Shown: positions 40,029-48,228 of the stretch, piece by piece
How the letters are laid out: each line of letters starts with the position of its first letter
Position numbering within the stretch: position 1 is the first letter of the stretch
Program-made: the position numbers and the translations under genes
The notes under the pieces: generated by a model
Databases searched by the model: none
What the model was told of the DNA's origin: nothing
The model's input: only the letters and a program-made list of their open reading frames with translations
NCBI GenBank assembly: GCA_017559995.1
Contig: JAFYPP010000042.1
Span: 1-60,870 of the forward strand
DNA from: Clostridia bacterium
GTDB lineage: Bacteria > Bacillota > Clostridia > Oscillospirales > Butyricicoccaceae
DNA: 60,870 bases
Reading direction: 5' to 3'

Positions 40029-40910
40029 TTACTTCCACAGCTTCTGTGCCGCAACCTCTTCATAGAGCATGCAGTAGCTCTGGTAGCGGGATTTGGCGAT
40101 CTCGCCCCGTTCCACGGCCTCCCGGACCACGCAGCCGGGTTCCTTGATGTGCCGGCAGTCGCTGAAGCGGCACTGGGCAAAGAACTTATCCAGTTCGGGG
40201 AAAAACTGCTGCAGGTTGTCCTTGGTCAGTTTTTCCATGCGGACGGCGTCAAAGGTGGAAAAGCCGGGGGTGTCGGCCACCAGACCGCCGTTTTCCAGCC
40301 GCAGCAGTTCCACGTGCCGGGTGGTATGGCGGCCACGGGCGATCTTCTCGCTCATGTCGCCCACCTGCAGGCCGAAACGGCTGTCGATGCGGTTGAGGAT
40401 GCTGGACTTGCCGATGGCGGAGTTTCCGGTAAAGGCGCTGATCTTGCCGGCCAGCATGGCGGTGATCTCCTCGATGCCCTCGCCGGTGACGGCGCTGGCA
40501 CGGATCACCGGGAAGCCGGCCTTTTGATAGGCGTCATACAGATCCTCGCTGCCGTGGAGATCGGCCTTGTTCAGCAGGATGATGGGCTGGATGCCCTGAT
40601 ACAGCGCCACCACCGTGACCTTGTCAATGAGGTAGGGATCGGTGACGGGCGGCGCCTGGGAACACAGGATCACCAGTTGGTCGATGTTGGCGATGGCCGG
40701 ACGGATGAGTCCGTTGCGCCGGGGCAGGCGCTCGGTGATGTAACCGCCGTCGTCGGTGAGCCGCAGTTCCACGTACTCACCGGCGGCAAGCAGATTTTTC
40801 TGATGCTTGATCTTCGCGCTGGCGCGGCAGCGAAGGATGGCACCCTCGCAGGCAACGTCATAGTTGCCGCCCACGCCCTTGATCACAACGCCCTGTTTCT
40901 TCACTTCCAT
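40029..40910 (-). CDS. rsgA: Ribosome small-subunit GTPase RsgA
   Basis: The 293-residue protein is a circularly permuted GTPase that helps 30S ribosome maturation. An N-terminal OB-fold (1-70) is followed by the permuted G motifs: NKAD (G4), SAVTG (G5), G1 GNSAIGKSSILN and G3 DTPG. The C-terminal zinc site is CRFSDCRHIKEPGC. The ATG overlaps the prkC stop by one base, a classic order prkC-rsgA in Firmicutes. It is the last gene in the cluster. Confidence 0.95.
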   Translation of the reverse strand: MEVKKQGVVIKGVGGNYDVACEGAILRCRASAKIKHQKNLLAAGEYVELRLTDDGGYITERLPRRNGLIRPAIANIDQLVILCSQAPPVTDPYLIDKVTVVALYQGIQPIILLNKADLHGSEDLYDAYQKAGFPVIRASAVTGEGIEEITAMLAGKISAFTGNSAIGKSSILNRIDSRFGLQVGDMSEKIARGRHTTRHVELLRLENGGLVADTPGFSTFDAVRMEKLTKDNLQQFFPELDKFFAQCRFSDCRHIKEPGCVVREAVERGEIAKSRYQSYCMLYEEVAAQKLWK

Positions 40911-42937
40911 CAGAACACGATCACTTCCTGCGAGTAGGGCATACGATCCTGGTAGACCTCTACCAGATGTTCGCCTTCCAGCGCGACCAGGGACAGATTG
41001 ACCGTTTCTTCCTCGTGCCAGTGCTGGCTGTTGTACACGGTCATACCGTCCAACATGACCCAGACCTCCACGAGGCCTTCGCTGTCAATGAGCGGGATGG
41101 TGATCTCACGCACCACTTCCACGGGAGGCGGCGGCTCGATACTGATCTTGAAGGACACGACGGTGCCCTTTTCCACCCGGGTATGGGCGCTTACGCTCTG
41201 ATAGATGACCTGGCCGGGGGTGCCTTCGTACTCCTCATAGGTCACGGGCTCCCAGTTCAGGCCGGCGGCCTCCAGCAGGGTCAGTGCTTCATTTTCCGAA
41301 CAGCCCATCAGGTCGGGCATATCCACCAGCACCACTTCGGGGCCCTTGCTCACCGTCAGGGTGACGGTATCACCGGCGGTCAGTTCGGTATCGGCGGCCG
41401 GGTCGGTGCGCAGCACATAGCCGTTGGGCACTTCGTCATTGAACTCGGGAGTATTCTCCACACAGATGACGCCAAGGCGCTCCAGCTCGATCTTCACCTG
41501 ACGTGCCTCCTGATTGGCATAGTCCGGCAGGTTGAAGGTCTTGGCGCCGCGGCTGATGTTGACCGTGATGGTGCCGCCCTTTTCGATCTTGCGGCTGTGC
41601 TCGGGGGTCTGCTCCAGGATCTTACCGGCGTCCACCGTTTCGTTATAGACGTACTCGCCCTCCACGATGATGAAGTCGGCGTACTGGGGATCGGAAACGA
41701 CCTGGGAATAATACAGGCCCACCAGATTGGGGGTGTTCAGCTTGGAGTCATCCGTGGTGCCGTAGGGATCCAGCACCGACTTGACGAAATAGCCGGCACC
41801 CATACAGAACACCAGCACGGCAAGGATGCTAAACAGGAAGGCTCCGGGCAGGGGCGAACGCTCTTTGCGCTGTTTTTTCTTCTTTTTGGGTTCCTCGGCG
41901 GCCTGTTCGGCTTCTTCGGCCTGCTGGACCTCTTCCTTGATCTCCTGCAATTCCTGCTCCTCCTTGCGGCGCTGCTCCTGGGCGCGGTTTTCCGCCTCCA
42001 GAATGGCGGTGACCTCACCGGTATTGTGCAGCTTGCGGGTGGCGTCCAGCTCGGAAGGCTGCTCGGTTGCCGCGCCGGTCTCTTCCTTGGCGATGTTCAG
42101 TTTGAACTGCTGGGCGTTCTGGAAGGCCTCCAGATCCGCCAGGATCTGGCCGGCGTTGGCGTAACGGCGGGACAGGTTGGGGTTCATGGCCTTCATGGTG
42201 ATCTCTTCCAGCTGCTCGGGCACATCCTCGGCAAAAATGGAGGGGGGCAGCGCAATGGAATTGATGTGCTGAATGGCGATGGACACGGGGGTATCGCCCT
42301 CAAAGGGCAGACGTCCGGTGATCATCTCGTACATGACCACACCCAGAGAATACAGGTCGGTGCGGTTGTCCACAAAGCTGCCCTTGGCCTGCTCGGGAGA
42401 CACGTAGTGCACCGAGCCGATGGCTTCGCCCTTGCTGTAGGTGTCCTCCTGCTCGGCAAAGTGGGCGATGCCGAAGTCGGCCACCTTCACGGTGCCGTCC
42501 CGCAGCAGCATGATGTTGTGGGGCTTGATATCCCGGTGGATGATGTCGTGATCGTGGGCGTGCTCCAGAGCACGGGCGATCTGGGTGGCGAAAATGGTCA
42601 CTTCCTTGGGAGAAAGCTGACCGCGGCGGCTGAGGTACTCCTTCAGGGTGATGCCGTCGATGAGCTCCATGACGATATAGTCCACGCTGCCCGAACGGGA
42701 AACGTCGTAAATGTTGACGATGTTGGGATGGGACAGCATGGCGACAGCCTGTGCTTCGTCGTGGAACTGGCGGCAGAACTGCTGGTCGGAGGCGAACTCC
42801 TTCCGCAGGATCTTCACCGCGACATAGCGGTTCAGGCGGTGGCATTTGGCCTTATAGACCACGGCGGTGCCACCCACGCCGATGATCTCCATCAATTCGT
42901 AGCGATTATCCAGCATTGTTCCGATGTACTGATCCAT
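40910..42937 (-). CDS. prkC: PrkC-type Ser/Thr kinase with PASTA domains
   Basis: The 675-residue membrane kinase has a cytoplasmic kinase domain (about 1-270: GVGGTAVVYKA, HRDIKPHN, DFG, APE-like SPEQ), a charged linker, one membrane span (about 367-390: FLFSILAVLVFCMGAGY) and three extracellular PASTA repeats (about 395-600) that bind peptidoglycan fragments. It controls cell-wall growth, spore germination and related processes. AAGGAGG precedes the ATG. It is paired with the phosphatase PrpC 15 bases away, and continues into rsgA. Confidence 0.95.
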   Translation of the reverse strand: MDQYIGTMLDNRYELMEIIGVGGTAVVYKAKCHRLNRYVAVKILRKEFASDQQFCRQFHDEAQAVAMLSHPNIVNIYDVSRSGSVDYIVMELIDGITLKEYLSRRGQLSPKEVTIFATQIARALEHAHDHDIIHRDIKPHNIMLLRDGTVKVADFGIAHFAEQEDTYSKGEAIGSVHYVSPEQAKGSFVDNRTDLYSLGVVMYEMITGRLPFEGDTPVSIAIQHINSIALPPSIFAEDVPEQLEEITMKAMNPNLSRRYANAGQILADLEAFQNAQQFKLNIAKEETGAATEQPSELDATRKLHNTGEVTAILEAENRAQEQRRKEEQELQEIKEEVQQAEEAEQAAEEPKKKKKQRKERSPLPGAFLFSILAVLVFCMGAGYFVKSVLDPYGTTDDSKLNTPNLVGLYYSQVVSDPQYADFIIVEGEYVYNETVDAGKILEQTPEHSRKIEKGGTITVNISRGAKTFNLPDYANQEARQVKIELERLGVICVENTPEFNDEVPNGYVLRTDPAADTELTAGDTVTLTVSKGPEVVLVDMPDLMGCSENEALTLLEAAGLNWEPVTYEEYEGTPGQVIYQSVSAHTRVEKGTVVSFKISIEPPPPVEVVREITIPLIDSEGLVEVWVMLDGMTVYNSQHWHEEETVNLSLVALEGEHLVEVYQDRMPYSQEVIVF

Positions 42938-42951
42938 GGTGACACCTCCTT

Positions 42952-43686
42952 TTAAAATTCGATAAGTACAATGGTGATGTTATCCCGGCCGCCGCGGCTT
43001 TTGGCCATTTCCAGCAGACGGGCGCAGGCGGTCTCGGGTTGTTCCGCCTGAAAGACTTCGTAATAGATCTCCGGCTCGGTGACCTCACGGATGAGACCGT
43101 CACTGCACATAAGCAGGAAGTTGCCCGGCTTGACGGTCTCGCTGAAGATGTCACACTGCACGGTGGCGTCGGCACCCATGGCACGGGTGATCACGTTGCG
43201 GCTGGGGTGGCGGCTGGCCTGATAGGGCGTCAGGTCGCCCCGTTTCATCAGTTCCGAGACCAGCGAGTGATCCTCGGTGATCTGCCGCATACCGGTCTCA
43301 TCCAGGAAGTAGGCCCGACTGTCGCCCACGTTGCCCACCAGCATCTGACCGTCACCGCAGATGGCGGTGACCATGGTGGTGCCCATGCCGGTATAATCGG
43401 GATTGGCCCGGGAAGCGTCGTAGACCACTTCATTGGCCTGGGTATAGGCCTCCAGCAGACGGGCTTTGAACTCCGCCGGGGCAAACCGCTCTTTCCAGCA
43501 GTTATCAATGTTCTGCAGACAGGCGTCGGCGGCAAGGCCGGAGGCGACTTCGCCGGCGGCGGCGCCGCCCATGCCGTCACACACCAGAAACAGGCCCCGG
43601 CCGGTCTGGGTGTCGTATTCCATGCGGAAGGTGTCCTGGTTGATCTCCCGGACAACGCCCACATCGGTCATTCCCCATGCTCTCAC
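42952..43686 (-). CDS. prpC: PrpC-type PP2C protein phosphatase
   Basis: The 244-residue PP2C-family phosphatase reverses PrkC phosphorylation. Metal-binding motifs are all visible: VREINQD, DGMGGAAAGE, VGDSRAY, SDGL and GGRDNITIV. It starts at GTG (43686), since GGAGG precedes it by 7 bases and the family normally begins at this point. The start overlaps the rlmN stop (GTGA), so the two are coupled. The gene pair prpC-prkC is standard. Confidence 0.95.
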   Translation of the reverse strand: MRAWGMTDVGVVREINQDTFRMEYDTQTGRGLFLVCDGMGGAAAGEVASGLAADACLQNIDNCWKERFAPAEFKARLLEAYTQANEVVYDASRANPDYTGMGTTMVTAICGDGQMLVGNVGDSRAYFLDETGMRQITEDHSLVSELMKRGDLTPYQASRHPSRNVITRAMGADATVQCDIFSETVKPGNFLLMCSDGLIREVTEPEIYYEVFQAEQPETACARLLEMAKSRGGRDNITIVLIEF

Positions 43687-44726
43687 TGGGACACCTCCTT
43701 ATTGCGCTGCCGACGGAGCTGGCCGCAGGAGGCGGAAATATCGCCGCCCAGGCTGCGCCGCACGGTGGCGTTCAGTCCGTTGCGGATGAGTTCATTCTGG
43801 AACCAGCGGAGATTTTCCTTGGTGGAAGGCACCAGCGGAGAGCCTTCCACGTGGTTCAGGGGGATGAGGTTCACGTGGCAGTTGAAGCCCTTCAGCATAC
43901 GGATGAGCTCCCGGGCACACTCCTTGGTATCGGTGACGTCCCGGATCATGGCGTACTCAAAGGAGATACGGCGGCCGGTGGTCTTGAAATACCGGCGGCA
44001 GGCAGGGATCAGCTCGTCCAGGCTGTACCGGCGGTTCACCGGCATGATGGTGGAACGGATCTCGTTGGTGGGAGCGTGGAGGGAGATGGACAGGGTCAGC
44101 TGCAGCTTGAGCTGGGCCAGCTCGTCGATCTTGGGCACCAGACCGCAGGTGGACAGAGAGATGTGGCGCATACCGATGTTGACGCCGTCGGCATGGCTCA
44201 CCAGTTTGAGGAACTGGATGACGTTGTCATAGTTGTCCAGAGGTTCGCCGGTGCCCATGAGCACGATGTTGGACACCCGTCTGCCGCTGTCCTTCTGGGC
44301 GAAGAGGATCTCGTCCAAGATCTCGGCAGGGGTGAGGTTGCGGCTGCGGGCAGGGTCAAAGGAAGCGCAGAACACGCAGCCCATCTTGCAGCCCGCCTGG
44401 GTAGACAGGCAGATGCTGTTGCCGTGCTCGTACTTCATCAGCACGGTCTCGATGCTGTTGCCGTCGGACAGGCCGAACAGGTATTTGATGGTGCCGTCCT
44501 GCTGGGACACCTGCTTGCGCAGGATCTCCGGCTTGGAGATGAAGCACTTCTCTTCCAGTTTGGCGCGCAGGGCTTTGGAGATGTCACTCATCTCGTCAAA
44601 GGAAGTGACACCTTGATGCAGCCATTTGAAGATCTGCTTGGCACGGTATTTGGGTTCTCCCATCTCTGCCAGAAGCTGTTCCAGTTCCTGGGGCAGCAGG
44701 GATTTGATACAAATTTTCTCTTCCAT
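43683..44726 (-). CDS. rlmN: Dual-specificity rRNA/tRNA methyltransferase RlmN
   Basis: The 347-residue radical-SAM enzyme makes 2-methyladenosine at A2503 of 23S rRNA and A37 of some tRNAs. The cluster motif is CKMGCVFC (about 108-115), the second conserved Cys lies in SLGGDISASCGQLR near 330, and MGTGEPLDNYD follows. It acts in the cytoplasm with ribosome assembly. It sits between rsmB and prpC as in related genomes. AGGCTGATATG at the start gives a modest ribosome site. Confidence 0.95.
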   Translation of the reverse strand: MEEKICIKSLLPQELEQLLAEMGEPKYRAKQIFKWLHQGVTSFDEMSDISKALRAKLEEKCFISKPEILRKQVSQQDGTIKYLFGLSDGNSIETVLMKYEHGNSICLSTQAGCKMGCVFCASFDPARSRNLTPAEILDEILFAQKDSGRRVSNIVLMGTGEPLDNYDNVIQFLKLVSHADGVNIGMRHISLSTCGLVPKIDELAQLKLQLTLSISLHAPTNEIRSTIMPVNRRYSLDELIPACRRYFKTTGRRISFEYAMIRDVTDTKECARELIRMLKGFNCHVNLIPLNHVEGSPLVPSTKENLRWFQNELIRNGLNATVRRSLGGDISASCGQLRRQRNKEVSQ

Positions 44727-44727
44727 A

Positions 44728-46050
44728 TCAGCCTCGTACTTTTACGATTTTTGCCATAAAAAAGCCGTCGGTGCCGTGGACGTGGGGCCAGAGGGTCAGC
44801 ATGCCCTCCTCCACCCTGCCGATGCCCGGCAGGTCAAAGGGCTCCAGAGCAAAGTCGGGGTGGTCGGTCAGGAACCGCTCCACCACAGCCTCGTTTTCCT
44901 CCCGCAGAACGGTGCAGGTGGAATAGACCAGCCGTCCGCCGGGTTTGAGGTACTTTCCGGCATTTTCCAGAATGGCCAGCTGCAGGGGCGGCAGGACCTT
45001 GATGTGGTCGCCGTCCTTGTAGCGGACGTCGGGTTTCTTGCGGATGACGCCCATACCCGAACAGGGCACATCGCACACGATGGCGTCGGCACGGCCCGCC
45101 AGGGCCTCCCGGTACACCGACGCGTCGGAGGGCACGGTGTCCAGACAGGTGATGCCGTAGGTTCCGGCGTTTTGGGCGATGAGATCGCTCTTATGGGGAT
45201 GGATGTCCATGGACAGCAGGCTGCCCCGGTCCTCCATCATCTGTGCCGCCAGCATGGACTTTCCGCCGGGAGCGGCGCACAGATCGAACACCGTGTCACC
45301 GGGACGGGGGCCGAGGGCCTCCACGCACAGCTGGCTTGCAACGTCCTGGATGTAAAACAGGCCCTGCCGCAGGGACTCGTCCTGCAGCACGCCTTTCATA
45401 GTTTCAAAAATGATGGCGTTTGCCAGATGGGGATGGGGATTTGCCGAGATCTCCTTTTCGGCAAACCGGGCCAGCAGCGCCTCCCGGGTGGTTTTTAGGG
45501 TGTTTACCCGGGCGGTGACGGGCGCCGGGGCGTTGTTCGCCCGCAGGAGCGCTTCACAGCCGTCGAAGCCAAGGCGCTTGCGCATCTTGCCGGCGAACCA
45601 CTTGGGATGACTGTAGCGCACCGACAGGTATTCCAGCTCGTCCTCCCGGGGAACTTCGGGCAGGGCATCCAGACTGCGCTGCAGCGCCCGCAGAACGCCG
45701 TTGGCATAGCCCGCGGCACCGGCGTTGGCGTGCTTTTTCACCAGTTCCACCGACTCGTTGACGGCGGCGCTGTGGGGGATGCGGGTGAGGAACACCAGCT
45801 GATAGGCACCCAAACGCAGGGCATCCAGCACCTGGGGAGTGATCTTCTCCAAAGGACGGGCAGAAAAGCGGCTCAGCAGAAAGTCCAGATAGGCACGGTT
45901 CTGCAGCACGCCGTATGTAAGGTTGGAGGCCAGCGCGGCCTCCTCCGCCCGCAGATCGGCGCAGGCTTTTTTGAGGTACAGATCGGGCCAGGCGCTCTCC
46001 CGCCGATAGGAGATCAGCGCCCGCAGGGCAACTTCTCGCGCGTTCAGCAT
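44728..46050 (-). CDS. rsmB: 16S rRNA (cytosine-967-C5)-methyltransferase RsmB
   Basis: The 440-residue enzyme has an N-terminal NusB-like RNA-binding domain (1-135: REVALRALISY...) and a C-terminal SAM domain with VFDLCAAPGGKSML, DVPCSGMGVIRKKPD (motif IV with Cys) and VYSTCTVLREENE (motif VI with catalytic Cys). It methylates C967 of 16S rRNA. The gene starts one base beyond the yugP stop and leads into rlmN one base away, so all are one transcript. Confidence 0.95.
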   Translation of the reverse strand: MLNAREVALRALISYRRESAWPDLYLKKACADLRAEEAALASNLTYGVLQNRAYLDFLLSRFSARPLEKITPQVLDALRLGAYQLVFLTRIPHSAAVNESVELVKKHANAGAAGYANGVLRALQRSLDALPEVPREDELEYLSVRYSHPKWFAGKMRKRLGFDGCEALLRANNAPAPVTARVNTLKTTREALLARFAEKEISANPHPHLANAIIFETMKGVLQDESLRQGLFYIQDVASQLCVEALGPRPGDTVFDLCAAPGGKSMLAAQMMEDRGSLLSMDIHPHKSDLIAQNAGTYGITCLDTVPSDASVYREALAGRADAIVCDVPCSGMGVIRKKPDVRYKDGDHIKVLPPLQLAILENAGKYLKPGGRLVYSTCTVLREENEAVVERFLTDHPDFALEPFDLPGIGRVEEGMLTLWPHVHGTDGFFMAKIVKVRG

Positions 46051-46051
46051 A

Positions 46052-46732
46052 TCAGTCTCTCCGGTTGCCGCGTTTGGCGATCATCACCAGGCGCAAAAGC
46101 TGCGCCAGCGCCTGTGCCAGAGCGGCCACATAGGTCATCGCGGCGGCACGCAGCACCTTGCCGGCGCCGTCCAGCTGTTCTTCCTTCAGATAGCCCGAAG
46201 CGCCCAGAGCGTCCAGGGCACGGTTGGAGGCGTTGAACTCCACCGGCAGGGTCACCAGCTGAAAGGCCACCACGGCGCAGAACAGCAGCACGCCGGCCAT
46301 GGCCAGCGTCTCGCTGCCCAGAAGCACGCCGATGACCAGCAGAGGCCAGGACAGGTAAGAGCCGATGTTGGTGACGGGGATGATGGCGGTGCGCACCTTG
46401 ATGGGGCCATAGCCCTGGGCGTACTGCACGGCGTGGCCGGCCTCGTGAGCGGCAACGCCCACCGCCGCCACCGAGGTGACGTTATAAACGCCTTTGGACA
46501 GGCTGATGGTATTGGTTCTGGGGTCAAAGTGATCGGTAAGCTCCCCGGCGACGGGACGGATGTCCACACCGGTGACGCCGTTCATTTCCAGCACCATGCG
46601 GGCGGCCTCGGCACCGGTCAGCCCGGCAAACACCTGGGAGTACTGGGCATAGGTGCTCTTCACACGGTTCTGGGCCCACAGGGCGAACAAAATGGCGGGA
46701 AGCAGGATCAGATAGGTGGTATCAAAATACAT
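46052..46732 (-). CDS. yugP: YugP-type zinc metallopeptidase
   Basis: The 226-residue membrane protein has the zinc-binding HEAGH motif (GVAAHEAGHAVQYA, about 112-125) and four membrane spans, one at the N-terminus. It belongs to the YugP/DUF2268-like neutral zinc metallopeptidase family found beside fmt and rsmB in Clostridia. The natural substrate is unknown. AGAGGTG lies before the ATG. Confidence 0.9.
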   Translation of the reverse strand: MYFDTTYLILLPAILFALWAQNRVKSTYAQYSQVFAGLTGAEAARMVLEMNGVTGVDIRPVAGELTDHFDPRTNTISLSKGVYNVTSVAAVGVAAHEAGHAVQYAQGYGPIKVRTAIIPVTNIGSYLSWPLLVIGVLLGSETLAMAGVLLFCAVVAFQLVTLPVEFNASNRALDALGASGYLKEEQLDGAGKVLRAAAMTYVAALAQALAQLLRLVMIAKRGNRRD

Positions 46733-46785
46733 TTCTACACCTCTTTCGCTGGTTTAGACCGGGAAAAGGGGAAAAAGTTCGCTTT

Positions 46786-47718
46786 TCAGCAGAATTTTTC
46801 CTCCAACAGGGCGGCATGGCCCCGGAAGAAGGCATCGGCGGGCATCTTCTTGCCGCCGGCGCCCTGCACGGTGCCGATGCGGACGGCACCTTCGCCGCAG
46901 GCCACCACGATGCCCTTTTTATCGTTCTTCACGATGGCGCCGGGCGTGCCGCAGGCACCTTCCGCCTGTTCCAAGGATGCCCCGAACAGCTTCATTTTAT
47001 CACCGCCCAGGGTGGCAAAGGCACCGGGCGCGGGATCGTAGGCACGGATGGCGCAGGAAACCTCTTTGGCGGACTTGGTGAAATCGATCTTGCAGTCGGC
47101 GGTCTGGATCATGGGTGCGTAGGTAAAGCCGGTCTCGGGCTGGGGCTCGCCCTTCAGTTCGCCCTGTTCCAGCAGTTCCAGTGCCTTGACGATGGCCTCG
47201 CCGCCGATCTTCGCCAGACGGTCGTGGAGGCTGCCGCAGCTTTCATCGGGCAGCATATCGGTGGCCACGGGCAGCAGCATATCGCCGGTGTCCAGACCGG
47301 CATCCATCTGCATGATGGTGACGCCTGCCTCGGTCTCACCGTGGAGGATGCAGGCGTTGATGGGGCTGGCGCCCCGGTACTTGGGCAGCAGAGAGGCGTG
47401 GATGTTCAGGCAGCCGTACTTGGGGATATCCAGCACGGCCTGTGGCAGGATGCGGCCGTAAGCGGCCACCACGATGACCTCGGGAGCCATATCCCGCAGT
47501 TCCTGCTGTGTGTCCTCGCCCCGAAGATTTTTGGGCTGGTACACGGGGATGCCGTATTCCAGAGCCTTGACCTTCACGGGAGGAGGCAGCATCTTCATGC
47601 CGCGGTTCTTGGGGGTATCCATGCGGGTGTAAACACCCACGATGTCATGACCGGCCTCGTGCAGCGCCTCCAGAGCGGCTACCGCGAAGTCGGGGGTTCC
47701 CATAAAGACAATTCTCAT
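46786..47718 (-). CDS. fmt: Methionyl-tRNA formyltransferase
   Basis: The 310-residue enzyme formylates methionyl initiator tRNA using 10-formyl-tetrahydrofolate. MRIVFMGTPDFAVAALEAL begins the fold, NIHASLLPKYRGASPIN carries the catalytic Asn-His-Asp neighbourhood with SLLPKYRG, and TGDMLL holds the Asp. The C-terminal OB-domain begins near 205. It overlaps def by four bases (ATGA), the normal pairing with deformylase. Confidence 0.96.
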   Translation of the reverse strand: MRIVFMGTPDFAVAALEALHEAGHDIVGVYTRMDTPKNRGMKMLPPPVKVKALEYGIPVYQPKNLRGEDTQQELRDMAPEVIVVAAYGRILPQAVLDIPKYGCLNIHASLLPKYRGASPINACILHGETEAGVTIMQMDAGLDTGDMLLPVATDMLPDESCGSLHDRLAKIGGEAIVKALELLEQGELKGEPQPETGFTYAPMIQTADCKIDFTKSAKEVSCAIRAYDPAPGAFATLGGDKMKLFGASLEQAEGACGTPGAIVKNDKKGIVVACGEGAVRIGTVQGAGGKKMPADAFFRGHAALLEEKFC

Positions 47719-48215
47719 TCGTCCTCACCCTCGTAATCGTCGTCATCCTCGGCGAAATCGCTGGGATCCAGATACTCGCTCACCAGTTCGGTGTAGAGAT
47801 GACCGTCCAGATGGTCGATCTCATGGCAGAACGCGCGGGCGGTGAAGCCTTCGGCGGTGCGCTCATGCCATTCGCCGTGGCGGTCCTGGAACTTGACGGT
47901 CACCTGCATGGGGCGCTTGACCATGCCGTACTTGCCGGGCACGGACAGGCAGCCTTCGGCACCGTCCTGCTCGCCCTCACGGGCGATGATCTCGGGGTTG
48001 ATGATCTCCAGGAAGCTTTCGTCCTCCACCATCACCAGAGCCAGGCGGCGCAGGATGCCCACCTGGGGAGCGGCCAGACCGGCGCCGTGGGCGTCGATGA
48101 GGGTGTCGTGCATATCCTCCAGCAGGGCGAACAGGCGGTCATTGAAATCGGTAACGGGACGGCACTTCTTGTTCAGAATGTCGTCGCCAACTTTGACGAT
48201 GTTGCGGATAGCCAT
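47715..48215 (-). CDS. def: Peptide deformylase
   Basis: The 166-residue enzyme removes formyl groups from new proteins. The three motifs are present: GAGLAAPQVG, EGCLSVPG (metal Cys) and FCHEIDHLDG (two His and Glu). Its acidic C-terminal tail (DFAEDDDDYEGEDE) is longer than usual. GGAGG precedes the ATG. It is cotranslated with fmt. Confidence 0.96.
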   Translation of the reverse strand: MAIRNIVKVGDDILNKKCRPVTDFNDRLFALLEDMHDTLIDAHGAGLAAPQVGILRRLALVMVEDESFLEIINPEIIAREGEQDGAEGCLSVPGKYGMVKRPMQVTVKFQDRHGEWHERTAEGFTARAFCHEIDHLDGHLYTELVSEYLDPSDFAEDDDDYEGEDE

Positions 48216-48228
48216 AATTGGTTCCTCC